This document shows, in pieces, positions 46,601 to 61,600 of a stretch of 64,000 nucleotides of DNA (within the stretch, counting starts at the first letter, position 1; every line of letters starts with the position of its first letter). The DNA is taken from positions 186,289,956-186,353,955 of the forward strand of contig CP136063.1 in assembly GCA_032622095.1 (NCBI GenBank), written 5' to 3'. Under the pieces are notes generated by a model that saw only the letters and a list, made by a program, of their open reading frames with translations, did not search any database and was not told the origin of the DNA. This DNA is from Siphonodentalium dalli (lineage: Eukaryota > Mollusca > Scaphopoda > Gadilida > Siphonodentaliidae). The position numbers and the translations under genes are program-made.

Positions 46601-49600
46601 ACCTTCTACTGAATGTATTCTCTTATTCAATAGAATACATTGGATTGGTCTATTCTTCATCTTGAGGGATGTTCAAGAAAAATGAACAGACGACAGACAG
46701 ACAATAATGTAAATATAAGTGGAGGAGGATTCCTGTTTATTGGGGAGAAATTTTCAGATAATTAGGCCATAATTTTATCAAACTATAATTTTTATTTAAC
46801 AAACAGCCATTCCCAGGGAATGTGTTTGGAATGACCATATTCAATGGAAATACGGAGGACCCGATCTCGTTAGCGACTCAATGTTAGATCAAAGGAATGT
46901 CAAACTTCAGAAGAAATACGTGATACATGTAGTTAATTATAACAAGGGCGCCAAGCGTGGGCCAATTCCCCCGACTGTATGCTGAATATTGGCTATATTT
47001 AGAGAGAAAATGAAGTAATAGTTGGGCATTTCTCTCAGTTTAACCCCAGTTCATAACTCTGGCAAAGGGCCATAACTCTGGAAAAAATTGCAGACAAAAC
47101 AAACCCCCGGGTCATATCTCTGGAAAAATGGTGCGGACAAAACCTGCACTATGAAGATTGGACAAAGGTCTCCACTATATACCCCCAAATCCTCAATTCA
47201 CAAATTTCCATGTCAAATAAGGGCTGCTCAGTTGATAATTAATGGACGAAAACCTTAGTATGTGCATATCATTTCCACCAACCTGTGCAATCACCATGCC
47301 AAAGGACAATGAAATCCGATAATTAACACCCGAGTTACAAGCTGAAATGTTCTTTCAAAGTCAAACGAGGGTTGTAACTCTGGTAAAAATTACTGGACTA
47401 AATCTGTTGTATGTGGATATCCTTTCCCTCAACATGTGATACCAACATGCCAAAGGACAACAAAAACCAATAATAAAGACATCCACAGCATAATGTTTGT
47501 TATGGACGCATTGACGCGTTTTACAATAAGTTCACCAAAGGGCCATAACTCGGGGAAAAAAAAAGTGTGGACAAAACTTGCACTATGTGGAAATCCTTTC
47601 CACAATGCTGGTCTACCGGCATACCAAACAACATCCAAATTGGACTGTCAATACTTGAGCTGTGTTGTGAAATGTTTGTTATCCTTTAAGAAATTGTACC
47701 GTTAGATTTTCTGAAGTTATGACTTTTGTTGCCTTTGACTAATCTGAAAAAATGGAGGAAAACTTGTTATAATTTAATCATAAGCTGTCAATCCACAGAA
47801 TACTATACAAGACAGTCAATGACTGTGGGTCGCTCACCAGACTGTAAGGACTGAGAAGACAGGGACTCTGAAGATTACAAGAGTCAGAACTTGACTAAAT
47901 CACTTAAGACAAGTAGTTCTAAACATGGACATAGCTGGATGTTCTCAGATGAGCAGGGCTCTTCACCTTGAAATTTCTAATTGCACATCACTGACAAATC
48001 TCCAACTTCTTACCTTTTAAAGAGGACAACCATACCACAGTACTATGTTCACAAAAATCCTTTTGTACATTCCTCTTAGGTTGAATTTTACGACTGGTAC
48101 CAGTACTTCAAAGCTCTCAAACATTTGAAAATTACCAATCTGACACCCCCATAAAGTTAAAAATTCTGGCCAATTCGGTCCAACAGTTTAACCTGAAGTA
48201 GGAACATATGGACTGATGGTTTAAATACATACATGTTAGAAAATCAAACCAAACTACGAGAACAATTCTAACTTATTTGTGGTGTGAACATCTAATCTAC
48301 AACTACTGTAGTATCAGGCATGAAATTTTTACTTTTGATCAAAGTAGGGGGTCAAATCTCCACTCCTCTACACTCCCTCCCCATTGCCTCAAACATTGCC
48401 CCCACCCAGGCTGTCTAGAAATCAATATTATTATACCAGTACCAAACAGCATAGAGGAGAGTTAAATCTCTTATCTCTGCCCTTATCTCTGAACAAATGT
48501 GAATCCTCATCTATGAGATCCATTCATCTAGTAATATCAATATACCCCCCAATTTTTCTTTGAAAAATCAGGGTATGATTTCACCTGGATAAGTGATGGT
48601 TAAGAAACTAATATTGGAACAGCTGAGTCTGTATTTAGTGTGTCTGACCTTTGCAGGTGAATTTAATTCCGCAAGGTGGACTAACATCACCAAATTCACC
48701 CTCTGGGGACCTCATTTGAACAAATCTGAACTCCGGTCACCCAAGGCCCCTCCATACCAAATATAAGCTATATAGGCCCAATGGTTCTTATGAAAAAACT
48801 GTTTTAAGAATTACTATGGAGGGAAAGAGTTATGGCCCTGGCTTCGCACCTCCATGTATTTGAAGTAATGAACTTAATTGAACAAATCTGATTGTGAGAC
48901 ACCTAGGGAACATGCACACTGAAATATATAAACACATTCCGTCTTTAATATGGAGAAGAAAACAATTGTTGATAGATGGATGGATAGACATCCCAACAGG
49001 CAGACGGATGGAAGCCTGACAGATAGAAGACAAAGTTAATCCAATATATACCCCCCAATTTTTCTTTGAAAAATAGTGGTATGATTTCATCTGGATAAGT
49101 GGTGATTAAGAAAATAATAAGAAATGGCCAAGCCTGAATTTAGTATGTCTGACATTTGCAGAATTAGGTCCCCAAAAGGTGAATTCAATGACAATATTCC
49201 GTAAGGCAGGCTAGCATCACCGAATTCATCCTCAATCTGATTATGCCTCAATGGCCAATAAAAACCTAGGAACAGATTGAAGTCCTACAGTTGAAGTTGG
49301 TGATACACACCCATTAGGCACCTCAATTATGCATTTTATCTTCTGCAAATTAGGGGGACATTGAAACTGAACAGGTGGAAATAAGTGACTAAAACAAACT
49401 GTCAATTTGATACTTAGGATACTTCCCAGAAGATGAGGCCTAAGCAGAATTAGGTCCCTGGAGTGTGTATTTGGTGATGCTAGCATGCTGTATGGGGTAG
49501 CAAAACTAAATTCACCATCTGAGGACCTCACTCTGTAAATGTCAGAGACACTATTTCCAGACTTGAAGAAATCTAAGCCATTCACAATACCATTGAATGT

Positions 49601-52600
49601 CAGGGAAACCTATCAGTCATCACCTAACCTTGGGAGCACCAGTTTGTTTTTAAATTGCTACAGATATGTTTACATAAACTAGCCAGATGACATCTATTAT
49701 TCTAATCTAAAGTAATGACCTGTGTCTTTGCAGATATATATGCTTCTGTCGTGAGAAGAGGTATTAATTAAATTGAGAGGTGATATGGCTTGGAAGGGAT
49801 GTTGGTTGATGGCAGGGTTGGGGTGGGTCTGGGCCATGTGGGAGGGGGTGGGTGGAATGTTTCCATAATTTCATTAAAGAGTAAAGTTTCATAACTCTGC
49901 AGATGTTATAATGGTGTCACTTTTTTTCAAATTTTATAACATGTTTAAAAAATAATTTGTTTGTTTGTTAAATTGAGAAAGGTCGCCCTGAAAATTCAAA
50001 AAATCTGAATGTCACTGGCTCCGCCCACATTTGACCCAGTGACCTCATTTGAACAAATCCGAACCACAGTCCCCCAAGGACCCTTTGTACCAAATATGAA
50101 CCTATTCGGCCCAATGAAATTCGAGAAGAAGTCGCTGTAAGAATTACTATGGTAGAAAAGAGTTATGGTCCTAGCTTCGCAATTATTTGACCGGGTGACC
50201 TCATTTTAACATGAATGAGAGTCACCTAGGGAACATCCACATCAAATATGAACCAATTCGGTGTTACGGTTCCAGAGGAGAAGATGTTCAAAGAATTGTT
50301 GACGGACGGACGGATGGACGGTGCGACGGTACGATGGACGGACGACGGACAAGTAGTGATGACTATAGCTCCACCGGAGACTTCGTCTCAGGTGAGCTAA
50401 AAATCATTGGTTGTCACTAAATAGTAGCCACTAAAGATATTTCTCAATAACTTAGATTTCTCGATTACAGCACTCATAGTAGGATTGTGCCATATGACCA
50501 TGCCTTTATACCTCCTCCTGCCTAAAATGTACATGAAAACTATTCAATACTTTTTGCGATATAAACGGGGATTCTGATGATGAATAAAAAACCTTGAGTT
50601 AGTACTGCTCTGCCATTAAATCTACTGCTTATTACTCATCAGTACTTACTCATTAGGTACTTAGGTAGAAAAAATCAACAAGACTCGATCGAGCTAACAT
50701 TTGCAAATAAACGTAGTTTCAGAAACTAACAACATGTGTCACAGTACATGCGAAATATTTCTAGAACACCTGCTGCCACAGTGGAGCGATCACTTGATCA
50801 GTGCATTAACACTGTACTCTAGCCAATCAAAAGCGACGAATTCATGACAACACTTGATCACTGATAATCGGATGTTTGATTGACAGGTTTCATATAAATT
50901 TCCATGGCAATAATCTCAAACTTTCTTTTATACTTATACCTTCTAATTATGGTGGTTCTCTTGTGAAATGACGGATTAAATTATAAGAAATAACTCTTGT
51001 TTCAATTAAGGCTATGAGTAAAAACCGAAAAGTTTGAAGATAAATTTACTGTAACAGCCCTACGCGCATTATAGAATTTATCTTCAAACTTTTCAGTTAT
51101 AACTGCATAACCTTAATCGAAACAAGAGTTATTTCTTAAATGTGTATAAACAGTCAAAAGCATATACATTAAAAAATATTTCAAAAATGGCAGTTTTGAT
51201 TATTGCTAAGTGACCATAATCTAAATGGCTATTTCTGTCGTTTTGCTAACACCAGATCAGCCACGATTAAAATATTTTAAAATACATATATTCATGAATG
51301 TTTAATAGAGACACTGAATATTTGTCAAATTGTCAAAGCACAGCAAAAATGACAACTTTATAAAAATTAACATTACATTTTCTAGGACCACTTTACCAGG
51401 AATGAAGAATGTAACTTACTTTTAGACAGCCCACGATGGTCGTTGTGAGTGGTGAGTTCACCTTTGTACATAATACTGTGGCATATGAAAGGACGAACCC
51501 CATAACACAGGAACAGAGGAAACAGCCAACAAACAATGGATCATACCATCCTGTGAAGCTCCACACCTAGTGAGATCAAAATGAAACTATATAAGGCCAA
51601 AGAAAATTAAATATCTGGTTTGGGTTACAAGCCTAAAAAAAATAGGGTCGGTAGGTAGGCTTGAAATTTTATTTTGTTAATTAATTTTTTTATTTTGACA
51701 TATTTTTATGCCTTTTCATGTGCGTATTTTGCTCTGCAAGATTGACATAAAACTACTTTTGATTATTTTTGTATAAATGTTAATTTTACACAATACTTTT
51801 ACTTAGAAATCAACCTATTTTGAGATACTTAAATGTGTTTTATGAAAACAAAAATTGAGAAAAAATTAAATAGATTTTCTTGAAAACCATGAAAAAAACT
51901 TAAGGGTCAGTAGGGAAACCCAAACCACAAATATTTTTTTCTTTGGCCTAAACACTAGTTTAGACCATTGTCCAATGAATTACATCAACATGTTTCATAT
52001 CAATTTCCACTTTGGTGGGTATCTTTTCCATGGCGATATTCTCAAAGTTTCTTTGACACCATATATACACTAGTTTAGAGCATTGTCCAATGAATTACAA
52101 TTAACATGGTCTCTTAAAGCTCCTATGCAATGCACAGGGGGGGGGGGGGTGTAAAAAAAAAATCCAAGCATATACTGGTATTAGGGGTGTGACTGGTGGG
52201 TGGTCAAGAAAACCAAAAGTACTTTTTTCCACATGTCAAAAAAATTAATTCCTCCATATTTTTCGACTATTTTTGGCCTTAAAACTTGGCGATAATGTAA
52301 TTTTAACATCAAACTGCCTTTATATTAGACAGACAGTTTAACACCATACATGAAATGCATGGACATATTGCATAACCAATCGCTGCCATGTCAATCACAT
52401 ACGCCAACCTGTAACAGGTAGTTGATAGGAAACAGACAGTAATCGGTTAAAATGTTAATGTTAAAAAAGAACTAATGTCTTTCAGCTTCTATGTTACTAA
52501 TCTGTCTTGACAAAGATGTATTCAATAAGCGCATATATGCAGAAATCTGTCAATCACTTATTTACTCAGAAAATAAAGAAAATAACAAGCGTTCACCGAC

Positions 52601-55600
52601 AAGATCCTGTAAAATTCAAAAGTTCTTAACATTGTGATACAAACAGGTCGAAACACTAAAATTAGGCAGTGAAGCAAGTGCTACATTGAGCTTCCCAATG
52701 CTATGGCAGATGATATGTTAGTATTTATTTATCCTTAAAAAAAAATTGTATGGCTACCACTCCTATTGTCTTGTATTACAGTAATGCCCTAAATAATCAA
52801 TTCCATAACCACAGCAGAATTATGGGTAATTTTTCAGGATTTAGTCGGAGATCGGAAAGCTCCCACACTATTCTGCTGTGGTTAAGGAGTTGATTACTTA
52901 GGGCATTACTGTAGTTTGCCATATAGTTACTAGAGACTACATTACTCATATTTCATTCATGCAGTACAATTTTTCACTCAGTTTTGAATTTGTTCACCGT
53001 TCTGTGCGAAATTCAAATTGTCAGAAATATTTTCCGTAAAAGTCTTGTATCTGATGACAGTTTCAGTTCTTAATCGTTCCTGAAGATAATTGAGTAAAAA
53101 GACCATCACGATGAAAATTTACATCGACTAGAACATAAATCCAACATAATTTTGTTGTGAAGTTGGCTCCAAATAACCATTGAAAAGAACTCAAAGAAGT
53201 AAAACCACACTACGTAGTCTGCCAAGTTAAAAAAATCACCACAAATCATCGCAACAAGACAAAGCAGTTAAATGGTAAACTTTCAGGCATTATTATAATA
53301 GACATATATCAGATGTATGGAGGCACAGACTCGGTATATGAGTGTGCATTGCATCAAACGTCATTCCTTCAGAGAGATTGAACAAATTTAGAACAAGGCA
53401 TCTTCAAGTTCCTTATCACCCACAAGAATGCCAAGAAGGGTGATTCGAATCAAAATGATCAAATCGAATCAGCAGCACGATTCCCGAATCGAATCTCGAC
53501 GCTTCGCAGGGGCCTACATTATATGTCCCAGAAATAAAGAGCATTTCTTTCATTTCTGTGCGAAAAATTGAAAACAGTTGGAAAATGGCTGTGACCATGG
53601 AAATTATTTTTCAGAGCAAATGAACTTTTGAAGTCGGTGTATCAATGTTTATTGTATTTTTCAACCTATCTTATACCTCCTTCCAATTTACGTAGACAGA
53701 ATTAGGAAGCTTCAATGGATCATGTCGTTTAAGTTTTTTTGTCATAATATCAAGCATCAAAATAAAGGGCCTAACATGGCCTGAGAACCAAAAGCAAGCC
53801 TTGAAATAGGGTGTCTGTCATTTGCAGAATGAGGTCCCCAGAGGGTGAATTTAGTGATGCTACCCCGCATAGCGGGCTAGCATCACCAAATTCACCCTCT
53901 GGGAACCTCATTCTGCAAATGACAGACACACTATTTCAAGGCTTTTTTGGGCCTAACTTACCTTTTCATACTGTGAGGTTGAGTATGCTATGAGCAATGT
54001 TGGTAATAACATGAGCAGGGCATTGTAATAGAGCAAACCCCATTTTCCTAAGTCCTGAAATAAACAATATCATTATTAATACTACAATACACCAGGCATG
54101 CGCTCCATATCTGGAAACATTTACATCATCTTGGAAAAGCCCCATGGTCTTAGACATTAAAACTGGATCAGAGTTTGTCAGACGTAAATCTGATGATTAT
54201 CAACAGCTTTTTAAAGAGTCTGGCTTGATTGATGATAGGAAGTGTGTTATTGAGTTCACAATCCTGCAACTTGATGTACAATGTATTTCAACTAATCAGT
54301 GATTATCAGAAATAGAACCAGCATTTTCAAGACTGGACAGCTTAGGACTGCCTAATATGTTATGCACCTTATCAATCAAGCCACAAGGACGTTCACCAGG
54401 GTTCCTCCCTACCACTTGCCAAATTTGCTAAATGCAAAATAATTCACTGTTGGCAAAATTTATTTTAATTTAGCAAAAAAATTGGCAAGTGAGTTCTAAA
54501 TTCCACAAGGAAGTGAATGTTAAGAAATTGATCGCTCAATACCACCACGGTCAAGAAAGTCCGTCACACTTAGCGGATTATGCAGGCTGACGGAAGTTAT
54601 CACCTAGGTAGTTAACCCTTTCAGAGCTCTTTCCATCAATGTATCACATTATTATAATCAATAAATTTGAAAAATGATCAAGGAAAAATGGTTGATACAA
54701 AAATCTGACTTGGCACTGAAAGGGTTTACCTGATTGTAGTATTCTTAATATGAGACCACTAGGTAAGATAGCGGAGATTACATGGTTAATCCCCTTACTT
54801 AATTTAATGCAGAACTTCTACAGGCATGTGGAGGGTGATTGGTCTATTGTTTTATGACAACGGAAATCTTAATCTGTCTTAATTTTATTCAAGTCTGAAA
54901 TAACTACTCAAATTTGAAATAACTACTGTCAAAGCATAAAAACTAATGTTCCATTGACACCTTATATCAGTCCGATATCATTTGGTAGCTCATGAGAAAA
55001 TTTGGCAAAAATTAAATTTATTTGGCAAAAGTCAGGTTTGTGCCAGTGCAAACACTCGCTCACCTCACCAGGATAGATGCTATGTAAATTAGGCTTTTAT
55101 ATTGACCTTGATATCAAGTATTTTCTTGGTATAGACACCGTTCGCTGCAGTGAATAAGTCATTTGTCAGGAGAAACAAGTAGCCATATAAATCAAATGCC
55201 AAATCATCCCTGAAAATAAAGAAGTACCCATTATAATAGCCTAATCTTTACTAAATGGATTCTCCCATCAATTACAAGAGGATACATTGGAATGGTCTAT
55301 TATTCATTTGGAGGGATGTTCAGGCAATATAAGCAGACGACATGAAGACGAAAAGATAATACAAGTGCAGAAGGATTCATATTCTTTACATTTACATTGT
55401 TACTCATAAAAGTCCATTGGCCCATCACATGAATTTAATAATCGTTCTCTCCTTTTTCAGCACAGTATCGAAAATAAACAAGTAAGTTCTTATTGAAATC
55501 TTCATACTCATGAAGGAATCCCGGACATTTCCCCACCGGACATTTCCCCACTTTCAAAAGCGGACATTTCCCCACATGGACATTTTCCCACCCGGACATT

Positions 55601-58600
55601 TACCCACCGGACATTTCCCCACCCTGCTAATGAAATGCTTTATGCTACATCCTCTATTGCAGATATTGAAGAATGTTTTGACTGGTCAGTGAAGCCTGGT
55701 CAATGAGGCCAACTCAAGCGATGTCAACTCAGCTGATGTAATGTTTTGACAAACATGAAAACGTGTTTTGACAAACATGAAAGAGTGTTTTGACAATAGT
55801 TTGGGACATCAACGCAGTTGAAACAATGTTGTGACAATTATGATCACAGTATTAGTTCTAGTGAGTGACCTCTAGACAGCATATATAACCTTAGCAAAGA
55901 ACATAAATAAAGAGCGTTCATCGTTAGTTTCCATATTCAAAAATATATGTGTAAATTTACATTTTATGAAGAGCATTTAATTTGATATTTTTTCTGAAGA
56001 ACAGAAATAAAGATCTCGATCAGATACCAATGATAAATGACTGAACCCTTGGTATATCTTTAATTACTTTAATAGACAATGGTTAAAACCCACCAAGTAT
56101 GAGGAAAACATATGAAATAACAGGATTAACACGTTCATCGGTAAATACACAATTTTTCAAATAATAAATGTGTATATATATAGTGAATAATTGTAATATT
56201 TTTGTTCTTTATGTAAAAACACAACATTACCATGACAGCGACCAGACATAACTTGGACTTTCTGCTCTGTACAAAGGCATTGTTGGCCATTCCATTAGAA
56301 TTAAGAAAGATTAAGTGATTTGTTATGTGATTACCATTTGTTGTTGTTGTTGTTCCATGTATATTTTCTTGAAATAAATTTGATTTTACCACACACCCAT
56401 AGTAATAATCAGTCAAATGTGGGGAAAAGTCCGGTGGGGAAATGTCCGCTTTGATATTGATTAAGTGGGTAAATGTCCAGTGGGTAAATGTCCGGGTGGG
56501 GAAATGTCCGCTTTGCCAATTTCAGAGTGGGTGAGGAAATGTCCTGTTACCCTAATGAAGATCAAGCAAATATAGCCAGTTTCAGCTGTACCAAACAATG
56601 ATAGTTTGGCAAAAGAAATTGATTGTGTAGAAGTCGTGTTCTGGTTGAAATGGAATATTTTTCTGGATTTCTCTGTATTCCTTTGTCTGATTAATTATGT
56701 AACAATGTATCATTATTGCTGTCTTTTCATGCTTTGCATTGTGAAATGTGAGAAATCTTTTTAATCTGCCGTCCTCTATATAGGGTTGGTAATTCTAGCT
56801 CAGCTAAAAGCGTGGTTACTCTCCCCTGATCACGTGAATACTCACGGCCTATGAAACAGACTGCTCGCCAATGTATCTTTTCTAATTGATCGATTTGGTA
56901 TTTTGATGATATGGGTCCCATACAGTGCAATTGTATTCAAGTTGAGAATACAAGAGTAGTATATGCTTGCTTTTTGATGATATTATGACATCCGCCGAGA
57001 TTATGTTGGAGAAATCACAGCATTTTGTTGGCCTTTGCTGTTATTTTGTTGACATATGTTCATGCCACGACAGGTTTTAAGTGATTTCCACTCCGAGGTA
57101 GGTATATTGTTTTACTGACTTGAGAATTTGACTGTCCATAGAGAACTGCAAAATGACTGGTGATTTTGTTGTATGTATTCTTAAAACATACCATTTTTGA
57201 GGATTGAAGCGCATGTGCCAGTTTGAAAACCACGTGGTTAGAACCGATAAATCCTTTTGTAGTATATCGCAGCTTTTATCAAATTGGATGATGGCATACA
57301 AAAGACTGTCATCGGTGAATAGTTTGATCTGTGACTCAATTCCTTCTCCAATATCATTGATAAACAACAGAAACATCAAATGTCCTAGTAAAGTCCCTTG
57401 AGGAACAACAGTTTTCACTGAACATGCTGCCGATTCCTCGCTATCCACACAAACTTTCTGCTCCCAGTTTGTCAGCCATGATCGAATCCATTCTAATAGG
57501 CTTCCCCTTATACCGTACTAAGATACTGGAGCTTTCTGCATCAGTCTGATATGATGGAATGCATGAAATGCTTTGCTAAAGTCTACAATTATGAGTGCCA
57601 CTTGATTTGAGTTATCCACATGGCATGATATGTGTGGTTCCTGGTGATCAGTTGAGACTCACAAGATCATTCGTTTCCTAAATGCATGTTGGTGATCCAC
57701 TAAAATGTTGTGTTTTTCTAAGTGTTGTGTTACATGTTTGTAAATGATATGCTCAAATATTATTACGCGAGACAGATGTGAGTAAGACAAGTCGATACTT
57801 GGAAGGTTTGACTTCTGTCAACTTTTTTGAATAATGCTAAAATATGAGTTATTTGCCAGTCTTATGGGACATTTTGCTTCTCTACTGTTTTTTTTAAAAA
57901 TGAATCTCCGATACTTCAAACTTATTATCTGAACAATTCCGAAGGGTGAAAACTTTTGTACTTGAATATGAGCCTAACAATGGTTGGTAAAAAAGAAACC
58001 ATTATCATAGGCGACAAGAAGGGGCATAACTCCAACAAAGTTTTTAATTTCAGTTTGAATATCAGTTCGGAAGCTAAGGTTATACAGAAACTGGTACAAT
58101 AAACATGATCAAACACACATTTCTGTCAAGAATAATGTCCAAGTATAACATTTTTCATGTGTGGTAAATGCTGAGGCCTACAGTAATGCCCTAAATAATC
58201 GACTCCTTAACCACATCAGAATTATGGGTAACTTGTCAGGATTTAGTCGGAAATATGGCTTGTTGCCATTCATCGGAAAGCTCTCACTGAGAGCTTTCCA
58301 ATGAATGGCAACAAGCTATATTTCCGACTAAATCCTGAAAATTACCCATAATTCTGCTGTGGTTAAGGAGTCGATTATTGAGGGCATTACTGTATAACAG
58401 GGATAATCACAGGGATTTCTACTCACAAGGCTGCAACCACAGCACCAAGTATCATCAAATAAACAGATATCTGAATAGCAAACGTAGCTTTTTTTCTGAA
58501 AAAAAGACAGGAATGGACAATTAATTACTGCTATCATTAATATCATATGCTATATACAAATAAAAGGCCACTTGAGAGAATAAAATTATATTCTGGCAAA

Positions 58601-61600
58601 TATCATCAACTCAAAATAAATCCAACTTGAACTGTATATATTGATAACAAATATTGTTCTATTTGAATCAATTGATTATACATAAGCCAATATCTAAACT
58701 GAATTTTTTTTTATCAAGGTACCACCTGAATACCATAATAATTAGCTGACTGTCAATATGAAAAAAAATATAACCCTGACAAACCAAACCTAGATTCACA
58801 CTTGACTTTATTTTTCTGATATATCTAAATGCATGTCATGTACAAACAAATGCAATCATAATTATTGTTACCAAACTTTTCATGCGGAAGCCAATTTTAT
58901 AGCCACATTTTAAGTCAACAATGACCATAATTTGGCATCAAAGTGGACAATACCAATATGTCCCTAACCAAATATGCTCACATTCCAAGCACTATTTCAT
59001 TTCATTAATAATTACTGCAGTCATGTATACTATTTTGAAATAAATAATTTTACCCCAAAATACAAGTAAATGAATATTCAACAATTCAGTATATTATATA
59101 TACTTACTGTAGTAGAAAATATTCTCCAATCATTGTGAATAATATAGAAAACCTTCGTAGAACTGTGAACATGGGAAGACTGCAAAAAAAAAAAAAATTA
59201 GTCAAGTACTTGAACAACTGAAAAATATTAGAACAAATTTATTGGACTTGAAACTTGATGAACCATCAACAACATATTAACCCTTCCATGACTGGAGCTT
59301 CCTGAAATTTTGTAAAAAATCCTTTGCCAATGCATTCTCTTATATATGCAAGTCTCCCATAGGGAGCCTCTTATATATAAGAGAATACATTGGCCTAACA
59401 ATATTTACCATGATCTTGTAAGCCAGTGCATTCTATTATATATGAGAGGCTCCCTATGGGAGACTCACATATATAAGAGAATGTGCCCGCACAGGATTTT
59501 TAATGATGCAACAGGGCAATTCCCACAATGTACGGGTTAAGACAAGGAACAGTGCATACCAAAAATTATAACATGAATCTTAAATGATTCATTCAAAATT
59601 GAGAAATATATAGAGCCACAATGTTGTTTTGGGTTAGTGATTATTGAGAGCAAATGTTGGATATCATGAGAACCGAAGGATCAAGTGGTATGCTTCTGCC
59701 ATCTAATCGAGTGTGGTAATCTGTAACCAACATCAACAAGCCTGAATTTAGTGTGTCTGACATTTGCAGAATTTAGTGACACTATCCCACACAGCATAGA
59801 CCTCAACTGCTATGGGAGACCTGGGATCAATTTGAGACTATAAATACTTCCCAGAAGATGAGGCCTGAGCAGTATGAGGTCCCCCGAGGATTAATTTGGT
59901 GATGCAAGCCCGCTGTGACGGATAAGATAACTAAAATCACCCTCGGGGGACCTCATTATGCGAATGTCAGACACATTAAATTCAGGCTTGCACACCAATA
60001 CGAGTGCAGTACTATATTTATTGCATACCCCAAATTTATTTCTCCGAGGAAATTTTTCTTTATAAGCTCACAAAATTGCCAAAATCAAGTAATCTTGAGG
60101 TAGACATTCACCTGATTAAAGAGCCGGTTTTAACTCTTTCTATACTAAATACTCAATGACGAGTAGTTCTCTTAGAAAATGTTGAGATCATAAGTTTAAC
60201 AAAGACCATAGTTTCTTGAACTTAGGCCATTCTTAAAAGAATTTATGTTTCCCTTCACCGGACCCATATTATTATACATTTTCTACCATTGAATATGAAT
60301 CATTCTGTTTTTGTAAATATTTGTGGCACAGAAAAACGTCGTCAAATGGACAGTCTCCGACAAAATTGCATATGAAGATTGATAACTCGAAAATCAAGTG
60401 GTAATATGGCCAAATTTGTGAAACTCAACTGATAATACAGCCATATTTTGTTGAACAAAATATTGATAAATAACAAGTTTTGGGAAATATTATACCATAG
60501 TTGATAGTGGTTAGCATTGTTTTGTTGCAATTAATTTATTCTGATAACTAAAGCATATATTTTGAAGAAGTCTGTCTGTCTGACCCAAATTTATTATTTT
60601 TAGACCCACGAAAACGTTTGGGGTAGAGATATACAAATTTACTGATGTGTGGTTTTGAAAGTTCATTTGAGTTTTGGTTTTGGTATGGTTTTGTAGAAAA
60701 ACCAGGTTTTTGTTTCAGTTATGGTTTTGCTCAATACACCAATGACTATTATATATGCACAGAGCAGATGGTATGTTTGGTTCTGAAATAAAACCGAGAA
60801 ACAGTAAAACCGCGCATCACTATACACCATCTTTAAACAATAAGAAAAAGTGTGTTGCATAAATGGTGGATTCTCAGTGACATAACAAACTAGAACAGTT
60901 CAGTCCTTCAAAAACTGATGTTTAACATATGTTACAGATTACACCAGCAAACTTTAACAAGTCAATCTATTATGAACATTACCTACCTTATCGATTTTGT
61001 TCCTCCCAAACCTGAGAGCATATTTCCTAAGTATATCACAGGAAGAGGCCATATCTAAAAGAAAATATGCTACAATTAAATTATTAACACAGATGAGAGA
61101 TCGGTGGTTTAATAATTAGAGCATTCGGCTTGTAGTCCTGTCAACACAGCAATACACCAGTGACCTTTTGAGTTTCCCGCAACAGTAGCTTGGTCGGATT
61201 AAGCGATGTGTAACTGTCAAGTTTTAGGCATTCAAATATTGTGGCAAGTTGTGACCCTTGAGCAAAGTCACTCGTATTCTTTGTTTATCAGTAAAGTCTG
61301 GTACAACATTGTTGTGAGTCACTGCATATGATGCAACAGGCAACAGACAACAACAAAATGCTGATGTTCACATTGAAAAAATGATCTCATATTCCACTTG
61401 AAATAATGTTATTTATTGCAACCTGTATGTAATGTATACCATTTAGTTAATTAAAATATTCCCGAAAACAGAGTGATTGAATGAACTGATCGACTTCGGA
61501 ATCCTAGAACTCTTTACATACCGGTGAGTAGCTTCATGTTCATAATTTTCAAAGAACAGTTTCTAATTTGTATTTTACAATTCAGAAAGTGATTTTTAAT

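Noticed and set aside
61096-61170. A functional tRNA gene.
   Set aside because: Only the 5' half resembles a tRNA; there is no B box or matching acceptor stem, and a SINE-like body follows.
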